Notes under the pieces: model-generated
The model's database searches: none
Seen by the model: only the letters and a program-made list of their open reading frames with translations
What the model was told of the DNA's origin: nothing
Position numbers and translations under genes: made by a program
Part shown: in pieces, positions 16,426 to 27,428 of the stretch
Layout of the letters: every line of letters begins with the position of its first letter
How positions within the stretch are numbered: position 1 is the stretch's first letter
Origin: CAKZQX01 sp034435975
GTDB lineage: Bacteria > Chloroflexota > Chloroflexia > Chloroflexales > Chloroflexaceae
NCBI GenBank assembly: GCA_034435975.1
Contig: DAOTWD010000005.1
Span: forward strand, 1 to 54,066
DNA length: 54,066 nt
Reading direction: 5' to 3'

Positions 16426-16523
16426 GTTCCTTATCCTCCTGGTTTTTCGTTGTAGACGACAGACAAACCGGAATCAGTCTGTATAGGACGATATGCTGCA
16501 CATAGCACCGGTCTGCCAGATCA

Positions 16524-17771
16524 TTATGGTAAAAACTCTTTCAGCCAACCCTTCAAACGGTCATAGACAGTTCCCCAGCCTCTATTATTGTGTTCATGGT
16601 GACCATTCTGAGCAGTGCCCACCATGGCTGGCCCGTGGCGTGCCCCCCAGCGTAGCAAACCAACTGCGGTCGCATAGGGCGGACTGTCAATCGTGTCCGT
16701 TAATCCCGTTAAATCCACAGGAACCCCCACCCGCACGGGAATGCCCAGCATCTCCCGAATCAGTTCATCAAAACGCGGTAATTGCGCACTGCCTCCGGTT
16801 AATACCATACCAGCGGGTAATAAGCCTGCGTAGCCGCTGCGCTGAATTTCGTGGTACAGTAACTCAACCACCTCCTCGGCACGTGCCTGCAAGATTTCAT
16901 TCAGCAGGCGATGACTAATCTTTTGTTGTTCACCGCCGGTCAATGTCTCGACATCAATAACATCATCCTCAGCATTATCATCAGCAATAGCATTACCGTA
17001 TTTTACTTTAAGATATTCAGCCGTATTGCTAGTTACATGCAAAACGCAGGCAATATCGTTGGTAAAATGATTACCACCAACCGGAATAACACTGGTATGC
17101 CAGATACCACCCTGAATAAAAATCGCAATATCGGTTGTTCCACCACCAATATCAACCAGCATCACCCCGCGATCTTTATCTTCATCAGTGAGAACGGCTT
17201 CACCTGAAGCAAGTGGTTGCAATACAAGATCGTCTATCTCTACCCCCGCTCGTTGCACACTCTTGATTAAGTTCTGAATGGCCATAATTTCGCCAGTGAC
17301 AATATGGGTTTCAACCTCCAGGCGATAGCCACTCATGCCAATCGGGTCACGAATACCTTCATGGCCATCAACCACGTAGGCACGTGGAATAACGTGAATG
17401 ACCTCCCGCTGGTTAGGTATCGCCACAGCCTGGGCAGCCTCTACAGCACGGGCAATGTCGTTCCGCGTAATTTCGTGGTCAGGACGAGCGATGGCCACCA
17501 CGCCACGACTATTCAATGAGGCAATATGCCGTCCAGCAACGCCCACGAAGGCCGTTCCAATGCGATAGCCACTCAGCCGTTCCGCTTTTTCAATACTGAC
17601 AGCAATGGCGTTGATCGCATCATCAATATTCACCACAATCCCTTTGTCTAACCCCCTGCTAGGAGTTAGTCCTACCCCGAGAATATTGATACGGCCTTGA
17701 GCACGCAACTGAGCTACAACGGTGCAGACCTTCGTCGTTCCGACATCAATGCCGACGATGGTATGTTGCAT
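16524..17771 (-). CDS. ftsA: Cell division protein FtsA
   Basis: A 415-residue actin-like ATPase that tethers FtsZ to the membrane. Recognisable parts are GIDVGTTKVCTVVAQ (phosphate 1), RLSGYRIGTAFVGVAGRHI in the 1C domain, VDIGGGTTDIAIF (phosphate 2), and VLTGGSAQLPRFDELIREMLGIPVRVG (adenosine motif). The C-terminus ends in YDRLKGWLKEFLP, an amphipathic helix fit for membrane binding. The upstream gap of 717 bases suggests that ftsA-ftsZ also have their own promoter; TACAAT at about 17798-17793 (minus strand) is a weak -10 candidate. Confidence 0.97.
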   Translation of the reverse strand: MQHTIVGIDVGTTKVCTVVAQLRAQGRINILGVGLTPSRGLDKGIVVNIDDAINAIAVSIEKAERLSGYRIGTAFVGVAGRHIASLNSRGVVAIARPDHEITRNDIARAVEAAQAVAIPNQREVIHVIPRAYVVDGHEGIRDPIGMSGYRLEVETHIVTGEIMAIQNLIKSVQRAGVEIDDLVLQPLASGEAVLTDEDKDRGVMLVDIGGGTTDIAIFIQGGIWHTSVIPVGGNHFTNDIACVLHVTSNTAEYLKVKYGNAIADDNAEDDVIDVETLTGGEQQKISHRLLNEILQARAEEVVELLYHEIQRSGYAGLLPAGMVLTGGSAQLPRFDELIREMLGIPVRVGVPVDLTGLTDTIDSPPYATAVGLLRWGARHGPAMVGTAQNGHHEHNNRGWGTVYDRLKGWLKEFLP

Positions 17772-17902
17772 AGCATTCTCTCTTCATTGCTTACATTGTA
17801 ACCGTTCAGGTGGTATCTGCCCCAGCAGGGGCGCGGAGGCCTGTGGCCCCTGCACAACCGTTGTTGCGGCCCGTTTTGAACAGGCCGCAACGAGATGCCT
17901 CC

Positions 17903-17923
17903 CGGAGGGGCGTTGCCCCTCCG
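17903..17923. repeat. GC-rich hairpin upstream of ftsA
   Basis: CGGAGGGGC (17903-17911) pairs with GCCCCTCCG (17915-17923) around GTT. Nearby, 17860-17890 has a second pairing of the GCGGCC/GGCCGC type. These lie between ftsQ and ftsA and may stop or stabilise transcripts of the cluster. Confidence 0.5.
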
Positions 17924-18059
17924 AACCACTTCACCTGAACGATGACCTTACATTTGCTGGTTAATAACAATATTGTGCCCATTCAGACTTGTCTCTGTAC
18001 AAACAGGAATTCGGATGGTTTCCAACCAGAACGATAGCAAACGTATCACTATGGTCAAG

Positions 18060-18118
18060 TGGAGTCCCGGCTCAAGCCGGGACTTCGAGTGTACTCCCCA
18101 GGCTCAAGCCGGGTCTCC
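18060..18118. repeat. Two tandem CCGGCTCAAGCCGG-type hairpins
   Basis: GTCCCGGCTCAAGCCGGGAC and, about 30 bases on, a diverged second copy with CTCAAGCCGGG. A cousin of this hairpin (CCCGGCGAAAGCCGGG) stands at 48622-48641. It is one of several dispersed repeat types. Confidence 0.5.
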
Positions 18119-18167
18119 AGTTTGTTACGATTTATGTCGGCTTGCTATATCTTCGTGCCTCTATATA

Positions 18168-18225
18168 CTACAACGAGACATCCCCTGGGTAGGGTGGTGC
18201 GGCGCGGCGAAGCCGCGCCGCACCA
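18168..18225. repeat. Dispersed repeat: CTACAACGAGAC plus 14-bp hairpin, copy 1
   Basis: CTACAACGAGACATC (about 18168-18182) is followed by a perfect 14-bp hairpin: TGGTGCGGCGCGGC (18195-18208), loop GAA, GCCGCGCCGCACCA (18212-18225), then GATA. A second copy with the same order lies at 37991-38085. Confidence 0.65.
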
Positions 18226-18280
18226 GATAAAGAACGTGCGCAAGGGCCGCAGACCCCCGCACCCCGGCCGAGATAAAGTC

Positions 18281-18420
18281 TCAGAAACTGTCTGAAAAGG
18301 GAGTGAGTGAGGGGTCTGGCCCCTTACTTATATGCTTCCCTGCCCGCCGTGCAGCGGTGGGCAGAAACGGAGTTTCTGGAGGGCACAGCCCTTCAAACCG
18401 CTCCTTTTTAGACAGGCTCT
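18281..18420. mobile_element. MITE-like element, copy 1 (~140 bp)
   Basis: The ends are imperfect inverted repeats: AGAAACTGTCTGAAAAGGGAG (18283-18303, 21 bases including one extra G) and the complement of CTCCTTTTTAGACAGGCTCT (18401-18420). It contains no gene. The reverse complement matches 45846-45982 along its length, sharing the TGTCTRAAAAG ends, GGAGGGCACAGCCCT and GTTTCTGCCC. It sits between ftsQ and ftsA. The transposase that moved it is not in the window. Confidence 0.6.
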
Positions 18421-18488
18421 CATTGTAGTACTATGTCAATGATCTGAGCAATATCGATCTTGCAACTAATAATTATATCCACTTATTA

Positions 18489-19319
18489 CTACTCGGCATC
18501 CGTGCGTATATTTTGATAATAGGGATTTGATGGCCGCAAATCCAAAAAGGTAAAGGCTGTATTATCGTTGAGCAGATAATGAAAAATAGCCAGTTTATAA
18601 TCGAGATTATCTGACTGTCCAAAAACAATAGTCTGTCCGCTATCCGATGTAACAAAAACTCCTAGACCAAAGTCCCAACCAATGCTGGCCGGTGTAAACC
18701 GCAGTTCGGTCGGCAGGCGCAATGCCAGTAAACGGGCCAGTTTCAAGGCATCGGCATCGACCCGCATTCCTGGCTGAATACGATGCCGAGTTGTATCTAC
18801 AATGACCAGAGTATCTGGTTCTGGTGGAGTGTGAGCAACATCAAGCACTGTGCCGTTGCTATCAATCAGATAATGAATACCATCCAGTTGCCAGCGCAGA
18901 TCGGGTTTCCGTTCGACAACACGAATACGGGCACGATCTGGCAGAGTAATACCAATGCTGACCTGCTCAATATACGCATTCTCTAGAATATGTGCCGCAG
19001 CATAATCCAGATCTGCAAACCAGATCGGAGTTCCAAGTAACTGCGACAGCTCTACAATAACCTCGGTTTTGAGCGCATTATTTCCCTCAACCTGCACCTG
19101 CTGTATATAAAAATCAGGTGATGTCAACAGATGATACAACAAGCCGAGTGAGACCAGAAACACACAACAACTGAACAGGCGCCCAGAACCGAGCCAGTAC
19201 AGGATGGTACGCCATGTCCCTGGGTGGGCATGGCTCCCGTTACGCTCACGGGCTGGCTTATGCTGCTGGATAGTGGTATATCTCCGTTGGCTTGAAGATG
19301 ACTGTTCTATCCGTCTCAT
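18489..19319 (-). CDS. ftsQ: Cell division protein FtsQ/DivIB
   Basis: A 276-residue single-pass membrane protein that links the cytoplasmic ring with the septal wall enzymes. A basic cytoplasmic tail of about 45 residues is followed by one helix (LFSCCVFLVSLGLLYHLL). Next is a POTRA domain starting DFYIQQVQVEGNNALKTEVIVELSQLLGTPIWFADL, with ILENAYIEQVSIGITLPDRARIRVVERKP, typical of the family. GGAG is placed seven bases before ATG 19319. It lies 30 bases after ddl and is the last gene before the 717-bp gap. Confidence 0.93.
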   Translation of the reverse strand: MRRIEQSSSSQRRYTTIQQHKPARERNGSHAHPGTWRTILYWLGSGRLFSCCVFLVSLGLLYHLLTSPDFYIQQVQVEGNNALKTEVIVELSQLLGTPIWFADLDYAAAHILENAYIEQVSIGITLPDRARIRVVERKPDLRWQLDGIHYLIDSNGTVLDVAHTPPEPDTLVIVDTTRHRIQPGMRVDADALKLARLLALRLPTELRFTPASIGWDFGLGVFVTSDSGQTIVFGQSDNLDYKLAIFHYLLNDNTAFTFLDLRPSNPYYQNIRTDAE

Positions 19320-19349
19320 CGTGCGCTCCGCTCTACTGCTTCCATAGGA

Positions 19350-20456
19350 TCATGCAAGGTGACCGGCCATATGTCGTTCCAGGGCGAGCATAATGAGTCG
19401 ATCAAGCAACGCCGCATACTCCAATCCACTGGCTGACCACATTTTGGCATACATGCTAACAGATGTAAAGCCAGGCATGGTGTTAACTTCATTGAGCCAG
19501 GGTACATGGCTGGTCTTATCCAGAAGAAAATCGACCCGCGCCAATCCAGCTCCGTCGATAGCCACAAAGGCGTTACGTGCTAGTATACATAGTTGTTGGG
19601 TGAGTGGTTCATCAATGGGGGCCGGGATGATAATTTGTGACTGACCACTCAGGTATTTAGCCTGATAATCATACCATTCGCCAGCGGGAATAATCTCGCC
19701 AGGAATACTGGTCTCTGGCTCATCATTACCCAGCACGCTCACTTCGATTTCGCGGGCATCAATACCCTGTTCAACAACAATCCGCCGATCATAGCGAGCG
19801 GCCTCGATCAGTGCCGTCTCCAATGTGGCGCGATCATAGGCTTTGCTCACACCCACACTGCTCCCCATATTCGCCGGTTTCACGAACAACGGGTAGGTCA
19901 GTTGGGCCTCAATACTGGCGTAGACGCGTTGCGGGTCACGTTGCCATTCATGGCGGCGCACCAGTAACCAGGGTAATACCGGCAGTCCTTCGGCCGCAAA
20001 GGCGGCTTTCATCAACGCCTTGTCCATACCGACGGCACTGGCAGCGACTCCGCAACCGACGTAGGGCAATCCCAACACTTCAAGCAAGCCCTGGATCGTA
20101 CCATCTTCACCCATCGGGCCATGTAAGACCGGAAAAACAACATCAACGTCCGACAGCAGCAATTGAACGACAGTGGGCGCGAGCGTTGTTGGAGCGGGTA
20201 CTATTGTCGGGCGTTCTGCCCGGCCGCTGGTGGTCGCATCAGCCGGTAGGCGAGCCGGATCGGCCATAGCGATCAAGGTCGCCATTGTCTCTGGCCCAGA
20301 GAACCAGTGTCCATCCTTGGTAATACCAACCGGGATAACCTGGTATTTTGCCGTGTCTAAGGCATTGATTACCGCCTGCGCCGATACTAACGATACTTCG
20401 TGTTCACCACTCTGTCCACCGAAGAGAACAGCCACCCTTGTTTTTTTCTGGCTCAT
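19350..20456 (-). CDS. ddl: D-alanine--D-alanine ligase
   Basis: A 368-residue ATP-grasp enzyme that joins two D-alanines for the peptidoglycan stem peptide. Signatures are VAVLFGGQSGEHEVSLVSA, PVLHGPMGEDGTIQGLLEVLGLPYVGCGVAASAVGMDK, PLFVKPANMGSSVGVSKA, and LARVDFLLDKTSHVPWLNEVNTMPGFTSVSMYAKMW. The last includes the Tyr-containing omega-loop region and the metal-binding NEVNTMPG. It lies 6 bases after murB, with no clear ribosome site, so translation may be coupled. The size is normal, with a short insertion around residues 75-100. Confidence 0.96.
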   Translation of the reverse strand: MSQKKTRVAVLFGGQSGEHEVSLVSAQAVINALDTAKYQVIPVGITKDGHWFSGPETMATLIAMADPARLPADATTSGRAERPTIVPAPTTLAPTVVQLLLSDVDVVFPVLHGPMGEDGTIQGLLEVLGLPYVGCGVAASAVGMDKALMKAAFAAEGLPVLPWLLVRRHEWQRDPQRVYASIEAQLTYPLFVKPANMGSSVGVSKAYDRATLETALIEAARYDRRIVVEQGIDAREIEVSVLGNDEPETSIPGEIIPAGEWYDYQAKYLSGQSQIIIPAPIDEPLTQQLCILARNAFVAIDGAGLARVDFLLDKTSHVPWLNEVNTMPGFTSVSMYAKMWSASGLEYAALLDRLIMLALERHMAGHLA

Positions 20457-20462
20457 AGCGTT

Positions 20463-21377
20463 TTATATAACTTGAACTTCCAATTCCAACGTCACGTTAA
20501 ACTGACGCAGGACAGTTGTGTGCACCAGTTCAATTAACCGTAGCACATCAGCGCTTGTTGCGCCACCCAGGTTGATGATGTAGTTCGCATGCCGCTGGCT
20601 AATTTCAGCCGCACCACTACGGGCACCTTTAAGCCCGGCCTGGTCAATCAGTTGCCCTGCACTGAGCCGGGTTCCATCGGAAACTACCGGATTCTTAAAA
20701 ACACTGCCGCATGAACGACCCCAGGGCGTTTTGGCCTTACGTTCGGCGGCAATTCGGGCCATCGTTGCGGCCAATGTGCCCGGATCAGCTTGAGTGAGAC
20801 GCAGTTCAGCCGCGAGCACAATCGGTGCAATACGAGGGCTGCATGTACCAGAAGGTACTATGCCAGAACCAGTTCGGATCTGTTTTAAGCAACTGGTACG
20901 ATAACCGTAATCGAGCCGTGCTGTCGACCACTCCTGAACATCATCATCTACCAGCACATACGCACGCTGCAGGACGTGTGCGATATCGCCGCCGTAACAC
21001 CCGGCATTACCATAGATTGCTCCGCCGATCGTGCCGGGAAGGCCTTCGGCCCATTCTAACCCGCCCCACCCCTGCGCACACACCCGGCGCACGGTTCCGG
21101 CTACGGGTGCACCGGCGGCAATGCGCAACACCCCGGTGGTACCGTGTTCCTCAATATGCCAGGCCTGAGCACGATACCGTATTACCAGGCCAGGAAAACC
21201 CTCTTCACGTACCAGGAGATTGGTGCCACCACCGAGTACAAAGATGGGCAGATCACGCATATTGGCCCACTGTAACCCGTTGCGCAGTTCGTCTACATTG
21301 ATCGCCTCAAGATAGTAACGCGCTGGCCCACCAATACGCCAGGATGTATGTTTCGCCAGCGGCTCATTCTCGATCAT
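20463..21377 (-). CDS. murB: UDP-N-acetylenolpyruvoylglucosamine reductase MurB
   Basis: A 304-residue FAD enzyme that completes UDP-MurNAc. Visible are ENEPLAKHTSWRIGGPARYYLEAI, the FAD-binding GGGTNLLVREEGFPGLVIRY, LPGTIGGAIYGNAGCYGGDIAHVL, RTSCLKQ, GSVFKNP, and the final LELEVQVI with the catalytic Glu. The start is ATG 21377, four bases past the stop of the TPR gene; GTG 21389 is an alternative that would overlap it. The frame is open to 21449, but the extra residues resemble no MurB. Confidence 0.95.
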   Translation of the reverse strand: MIENEPLAKHTSWRIGGPARYYLEAINVDELRNGLQWANMRDLPIFVLGGGTNLLVREEGFPGLVIRYRAQAWHIEEHGTTGVLRIAAGAPVAGTVRRVCAQGWGGLEWAEGLPGTIGGAIYGNAGCYGGDIAHVLQRAYVLVDDDVQEWSTARLDYGYRTSCLKQIRTGSGIVPSGTCSPRIAPIVLAAELRLTQADPGTLAATMARIAAERKAKTPWGRSCGSVFKNPVVSDGTRLSAGQLIDQAGLKGARSGAAEISQRHANYIINLGGATSADVLRLIELVHTTVLRQFNVTLELEVQVI

Positions 21378-21381
21378 CTGC

Positions 21382-22665
21382 TTACTCACTTTGCGGCTGA
21401 TCAGGCACAGCCACCGACATAATGCGCTGGCGTAGTCTGATACATTCATCGGAATGGTTCAACGTTTCACGGATGTTTAATGCCTCTTTCCAATGTGCCC
21501 GTGCTGCCTCGATAAAGTTTTCCTTGCGTGAGAGATCACCCAGACGCTCGTGCATCCGAGCCAGCGCAATGTGATCATTCAAATCATGGGCCAGTGCCAG
21601 CGCTTCGATATAACTGGCACGGGCGCGTTCATCGTTATGGAGCAAACGTGATGTATCGCCAATATTTGTCAGGGCAATGATCAAGCCACGCTGATTTTGC
21701 AATCCTTGCTCTAACGCGCGTGCATACTCGAAATGCTGCAATGCTTGTGAAAAATTCTCCAGTCTGCGTTGCACAGTGCCCAGAATCGTTTGCGACCGCG
21801 CCTGGCCAACCCGATCGTTCAGGTCATCACGTATGCGCAGCGCTTCCTGGGCGCATTGCAACGCCGCGCCAATCTGGTCTAGCTCCAGGTGTGATAGCGC
21901 CAGTTTTTCGTAGAGCATGGCCTGTCCCAGGCAATTACTGGTACCGATCTCCAGCTTGAGTGCCCGATGGTAGAGTCTCAGCGCCTCGCGCCCCGCACCT
22001 AACACCCGATACACATCACCAATACCCGTACAAACCCGTGCCAGGCGGGCATAATCATCCTGTGACAAATCCTGCGCCAGTTCGAGTTGCTGAAACGCCT
22101 CGAGGTGGCGGCCCTGCAGCTGATGTACCTTTGCCAGATGCAGGCGCGTTTCCGCCATTAGTTCAAACAGTTCATGGCGTTCCGCCAGATCGATGGCACG
22201 AAGTAGTTCGGCCTCAGCCGCAGCTAACCGACCGATTTCACGCTGTATACGACCAAGCAACAGAAAACTGTGACCCTGTGCCTCAACATTGCCCCGTTCT
22301 TCCGCCAGGCGTAGCAGCAACCGCGCATATCCGAGTGCTTCACGATACTGCCCACCAAATTCTAGTACCATAATCGTTAGCGAGTACGCACGCATCTCAT
22401 ACGCCCGTCGTTCCAGGTTACTGAGACGATCCAATAAAGCCAGGACGCGCTCAACCCAGCGCAACGCTTCGGTGAAAGCCAGTTCTGATACACGCATCTC
22501 GGCGACTTCCAGCGCAGCATCAACGGCTTCGCCATAGGCACCAGCCTGTTCCCAATGCCAGGCCAGGATCTCCCGCCATCCTTCGGGGGCTTGATCCCGA
22601 TTGGTATACAGGGCAGCTAACGCTTCTGCTGTGCGCTGGTGAAAAGCCTGGGTATCCATCGTCAT
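21382..22665 (-). CDS. TPR protein embedded in the dcw cluster
   Basis: A 427-residue soluble protein made almost wholly of tetratricopeptide repeats, at least eight helical hairpins. Examples are EAQGHSFLLLGRIQREIGRLAAAEAELLRAIDLA, ARVCTGIGDVYRVLGAGREALRLYHRALKLE and ALARMHERLGDLSRKENFIEAARAHWKEALNI. The layout resembles TPR tails of large ATP-dependent regulators and scaffold proteins, but no enzymatic or DNA-binding domain is attached. Its ATG overlaps the murC stop as ATGA, and its stop is four bases before murB, so it is translated with them. A scaffold or regulatory role in wall synthesis is inferred from position only. Confidence 0.85.
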   Translation of the reverse strand: MTMDTQAFHQRTAEALAALYTNRDQAPEGWREILAWHWEQAGAYGEAVDAALEVAEMRVSELAFTEALRWVERVLALLDRLSNLERRAYEMRAYSLTIMVLEFGGQYREALGYARLLLRLAEERGNVEAQGHSFLLLGRIQREIGRLAAAEAELLRAIDLAERHELFELMAETRLHLAKVHQLQGRHLEAFQQLELAQDLSQDDYARLARVCTGIGDVYRVLGAGREALRLYHRALKLEIGTSNCLGQAMLYEKLALSHLELDQIGAALQCAQEALRIRDDLNDRVGQARSQTILGTVQRRLENFSQALQHFEYARALEQGLQNQRGLIIALTNIGDTSRLLHNDERARASYIEALALAHDLNDHIALARMHERLGDLSRKENFIEAARAHWKEALNIRETLNHSDECIRLRQRIMSVAVPDQPQSE

Positions 22666-24083
22666 AATTCAGATCGCAGTATTTCCAAAATAGTCATGCC
22701 AACCTGGTCGCCATCACCTGCACCGAGAGTTAAGAACACATCACCCGGCTCGAGCAGAGTCTGGGCCAGCCTGGCCGCCTCCAGGACACCCCCGGCATAG
22801 AGTACCCGCGCTGGTCGTGGGCCATCTGAATGCGCTACCGCCACACGCTCAGCCAGATGCCGGGCCAGGTTTGCGTGGGTCACGCTGGTTGCCTGCGTTT
22901 CGCGCGCTCCATAGATGTCACCAATAAGTACCAGATCGGCAGCACTGAACGCCTCTGACCATCGATCCAACAGCGTGTGCGTACGACTATAGGTATGCGG
23001 CTGGAGATAGACCACCAGCCGGCGTGAGCCATAACGCATACGTGCCGCCATCAGGGTTGCCCGAACCTCGGTTGGATGATGGGCATAATCATCAATGACC
23101 GTGATGCCAGCGACTTCGCCCTTGAGTTCAAACCGCCGTGCTGTGCCGCGAAACACGCGCAATGCGTTGACGGCGCAGGAACGATCAATGCCCAGGATGT
23201 CAGCGACACACAGAGCGGCCAGAGCATTACGCACATTATGCAGGCCAGGCAAGGTAAGTTCACAGGATTGGGCAACAGGTGTGGCTGGAACATGATGCCG
23301 ACGATCAGGTGCATAGGCATGGCGGAAAACTGACCATCGCTGTCCTGCCTCCGCCAGAACCGCCTGGTAATCATTGGTGGCTTCCAGGCCATACGTCAGA
23401 CGCTGCCCTGATAGCATGTGCCATGCCAGTCGTTCGCTACCCGACCCGACATCGCCACATACCAGCACGGTCGTCTGTACCTGGGCAATAAACTGGTTGA
23501 ATGCTGCATAATACGCATCCTCAGTCGAATAAACGTCGGGATGATCCCATTCTGCATTGGTGATCACGGCAATCTGTGGTGAAAGCGCCAGAAAGGTATA
23601 ATCATACTCATCGGCTTCAATAATCAACGGTGCTGCTGGATCGCCCCAACGCGCATTGGTACCTAGATCGGGCACATGGCTACCGACTAAAAAGCCAGGT
23701 TGCAACCCGGCCTGTGAGAGAACAAAGGCAATCATTGCAGTCGTCGTCGTCTTGCCATGGGTGCCAGCAATCGCAATCACTGCCCGACGTTGCGACCAGT
23801 CGCGCCATACATCTACCCGTTTCAACACCGGTATGCCAGCAGCACGTGCGGCTTCGACTTCCGGGTGGTTACCACGGACAGCCGAAGTGACAATCACGGC
23901 ATCGGTACCATCAATATACGTCGGATCATGCCCAACATACAGTGTTGCGCCGCGCCGGGCGAGGACGCTGGTGACCTGGTTGGATTGCCGATCAGAGCCA
24001 CTGATGTGGTGGCCCTGATCGAGCAAGATATTGGCGATAGCGCTCATACCAGCGCCCGCAATGCCGACAATGTGATACCGCAT
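22662..24083 (-). CDS. murC: UDP-N-acetylmuramate--L-alanine ligase MurC
   Basis: A 473-residue Mur ligase that adds the first amino acid (L-Ala) of the stem peptide. The N-terminal Rossmann motif is HIVGIAGAGMSAIANILLDQGHHISGSD. The P-loop is IAGTHGKTTTTAMI. Further signatures are IEADEYDYTFLALSPQIAVITNAEWDHPDVY, LPGLHNVRNALAAL, and VIDDYAHHPTEVRATL; the last is typical of MurC. The start at 24083 lies 142 bases after the CvpA-like gene; this gap holds only a GA/CT-rich stretch. Confidence 0.96.
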   Translation of the reverse strand: MRYHIVGIAGAGMSAIANILLDQGHHISGSDRQSNQVTSVLARRGATLYVGHDPTYIDGTDAVIVTSAVRGNHPEVEAARAAGIPVLKRVDVWRDWSQRRAVIAIAGTHGKTTTTAMIAFVLSQAGLQPGFLVGSHVPDLGTNARWGDPAAPLIIEADEYDYTFLALSPQIAVITNAEWDHPDVYSTEDAYYAAFNQFIAQVQTTVLVCGDVGSGSERLAWHMLSGQRLTYGLEATNDYQAVLAEAGQRWSVFRHAYAPDRRHHVPATPVAQSCELTLPGLHNVRNALAALCVADILGIDRSCAVNALRVFRGTARRFELKGEVAGITVIDDYAHHPTEVRATLMAARMRYGSRRLVVYLQPHTYSRTHTLLDRWSEAFSAADLVLIGDIYGARETQATSVTHANLARHLAERVAVAHSDGPRPARVLYAGGVLEAARLAQTLLEPGDVFLTLGAGDGDQVGMTILEILRSEL

Positions 24084-24225
24084 ACGTTTGACGGTTAGGC
24101 CGCAACTGAGGAGTGAGGGGAGAGGAGCGAGGCGCGAGGGTTCTTTCTTCTCTCTTCTGTCTCGTCTCTCCTATTTTCTCTCTTTTGTTTCCTCATGTCT
24201 TCTATGGTAAATAAAAAATCGTGCA

Positions 24226-24869
24226 TTAACTAGCCTTCCATACTTTCGGAAGGTTGAAGATAATAATTAAAAATAAGACAAGAAAAAAGATAGTAATCAG
24301 TGATGGAATGAAAACACCAACATCGGGAATAATTGCGAGAATGGTGCCGATCGGCCCTCCCAGATTATTCCCCGCCTCACGCGAAAACGTTGCCAATCCA
24401 TCCACCCACAGCAGGGCCGTAAACGCTCCAGCTAACAATCCCAGCATCGGTGCCAGCGGTTCTTTGCGGGCCGTACTATACCATTGTGTCTTTTTGTTAT
24501 ACACCCAGCCAAATACAATGATCGCGATAAAGAGGACAAAGCGAAAGAATAAGGGCACCTGAAAACCGGGTGTAATCAAGGGGTCAAGTGCCTGTACGGT
24601 ATCCGGGTCACGCCCGACCGCAAAGGCCGCTAAACGGGGGGCATTTTGATAAAACCGGTTAATAAATGCCACGATTTCGTTGCCCCCCCGCACCGTCATC
24701 AAATAGGCAAGAATACTGAACAGTGTCACAGTCAAGATAGCGCGGAGACCACGAAGCCAGCCAATATAGGCTCCAATCACCATGAAAATAAGGAGCAAGG
24801 CTCCCCCACTGAGTTGCAGCGTAAACGTTTGTAACAGGATGAGCTGAGATCCAGCCAGGTCGGCCAACG

Positions 24870-24897
<28 letters not shown>
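24226..24897 (-). CDS. CvpA-like multi-pass membrane protein
   Basis: A 223-residue membrane protein with about four or five hydrophobic helices. The first part, FMVIGAYIGWLRGLRAILTVTLFSILAYLMTV, has the spacing and the Gly-Arg-Gly pattern of CvpA-family proteins, which in other bacteria relate to colicin V production and envelope stress. The fit is not strong enough to be sure. The last helix (SLITIFFLVLFLIIIFNL) is very hydrophobic. Its ATG overlaps the end of murG by 28 bases, so it belongs to the same transcript. The role in wall synthesis is unknown. Confidence 0.6.
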
Positions 24898-27381
<2,484 letters not shown>

Positions 27382-27428
27382 GGCCGTCCTTCAACCGCAA
27401 CCATCAACGGTCACTCCATGGTCTGGTT

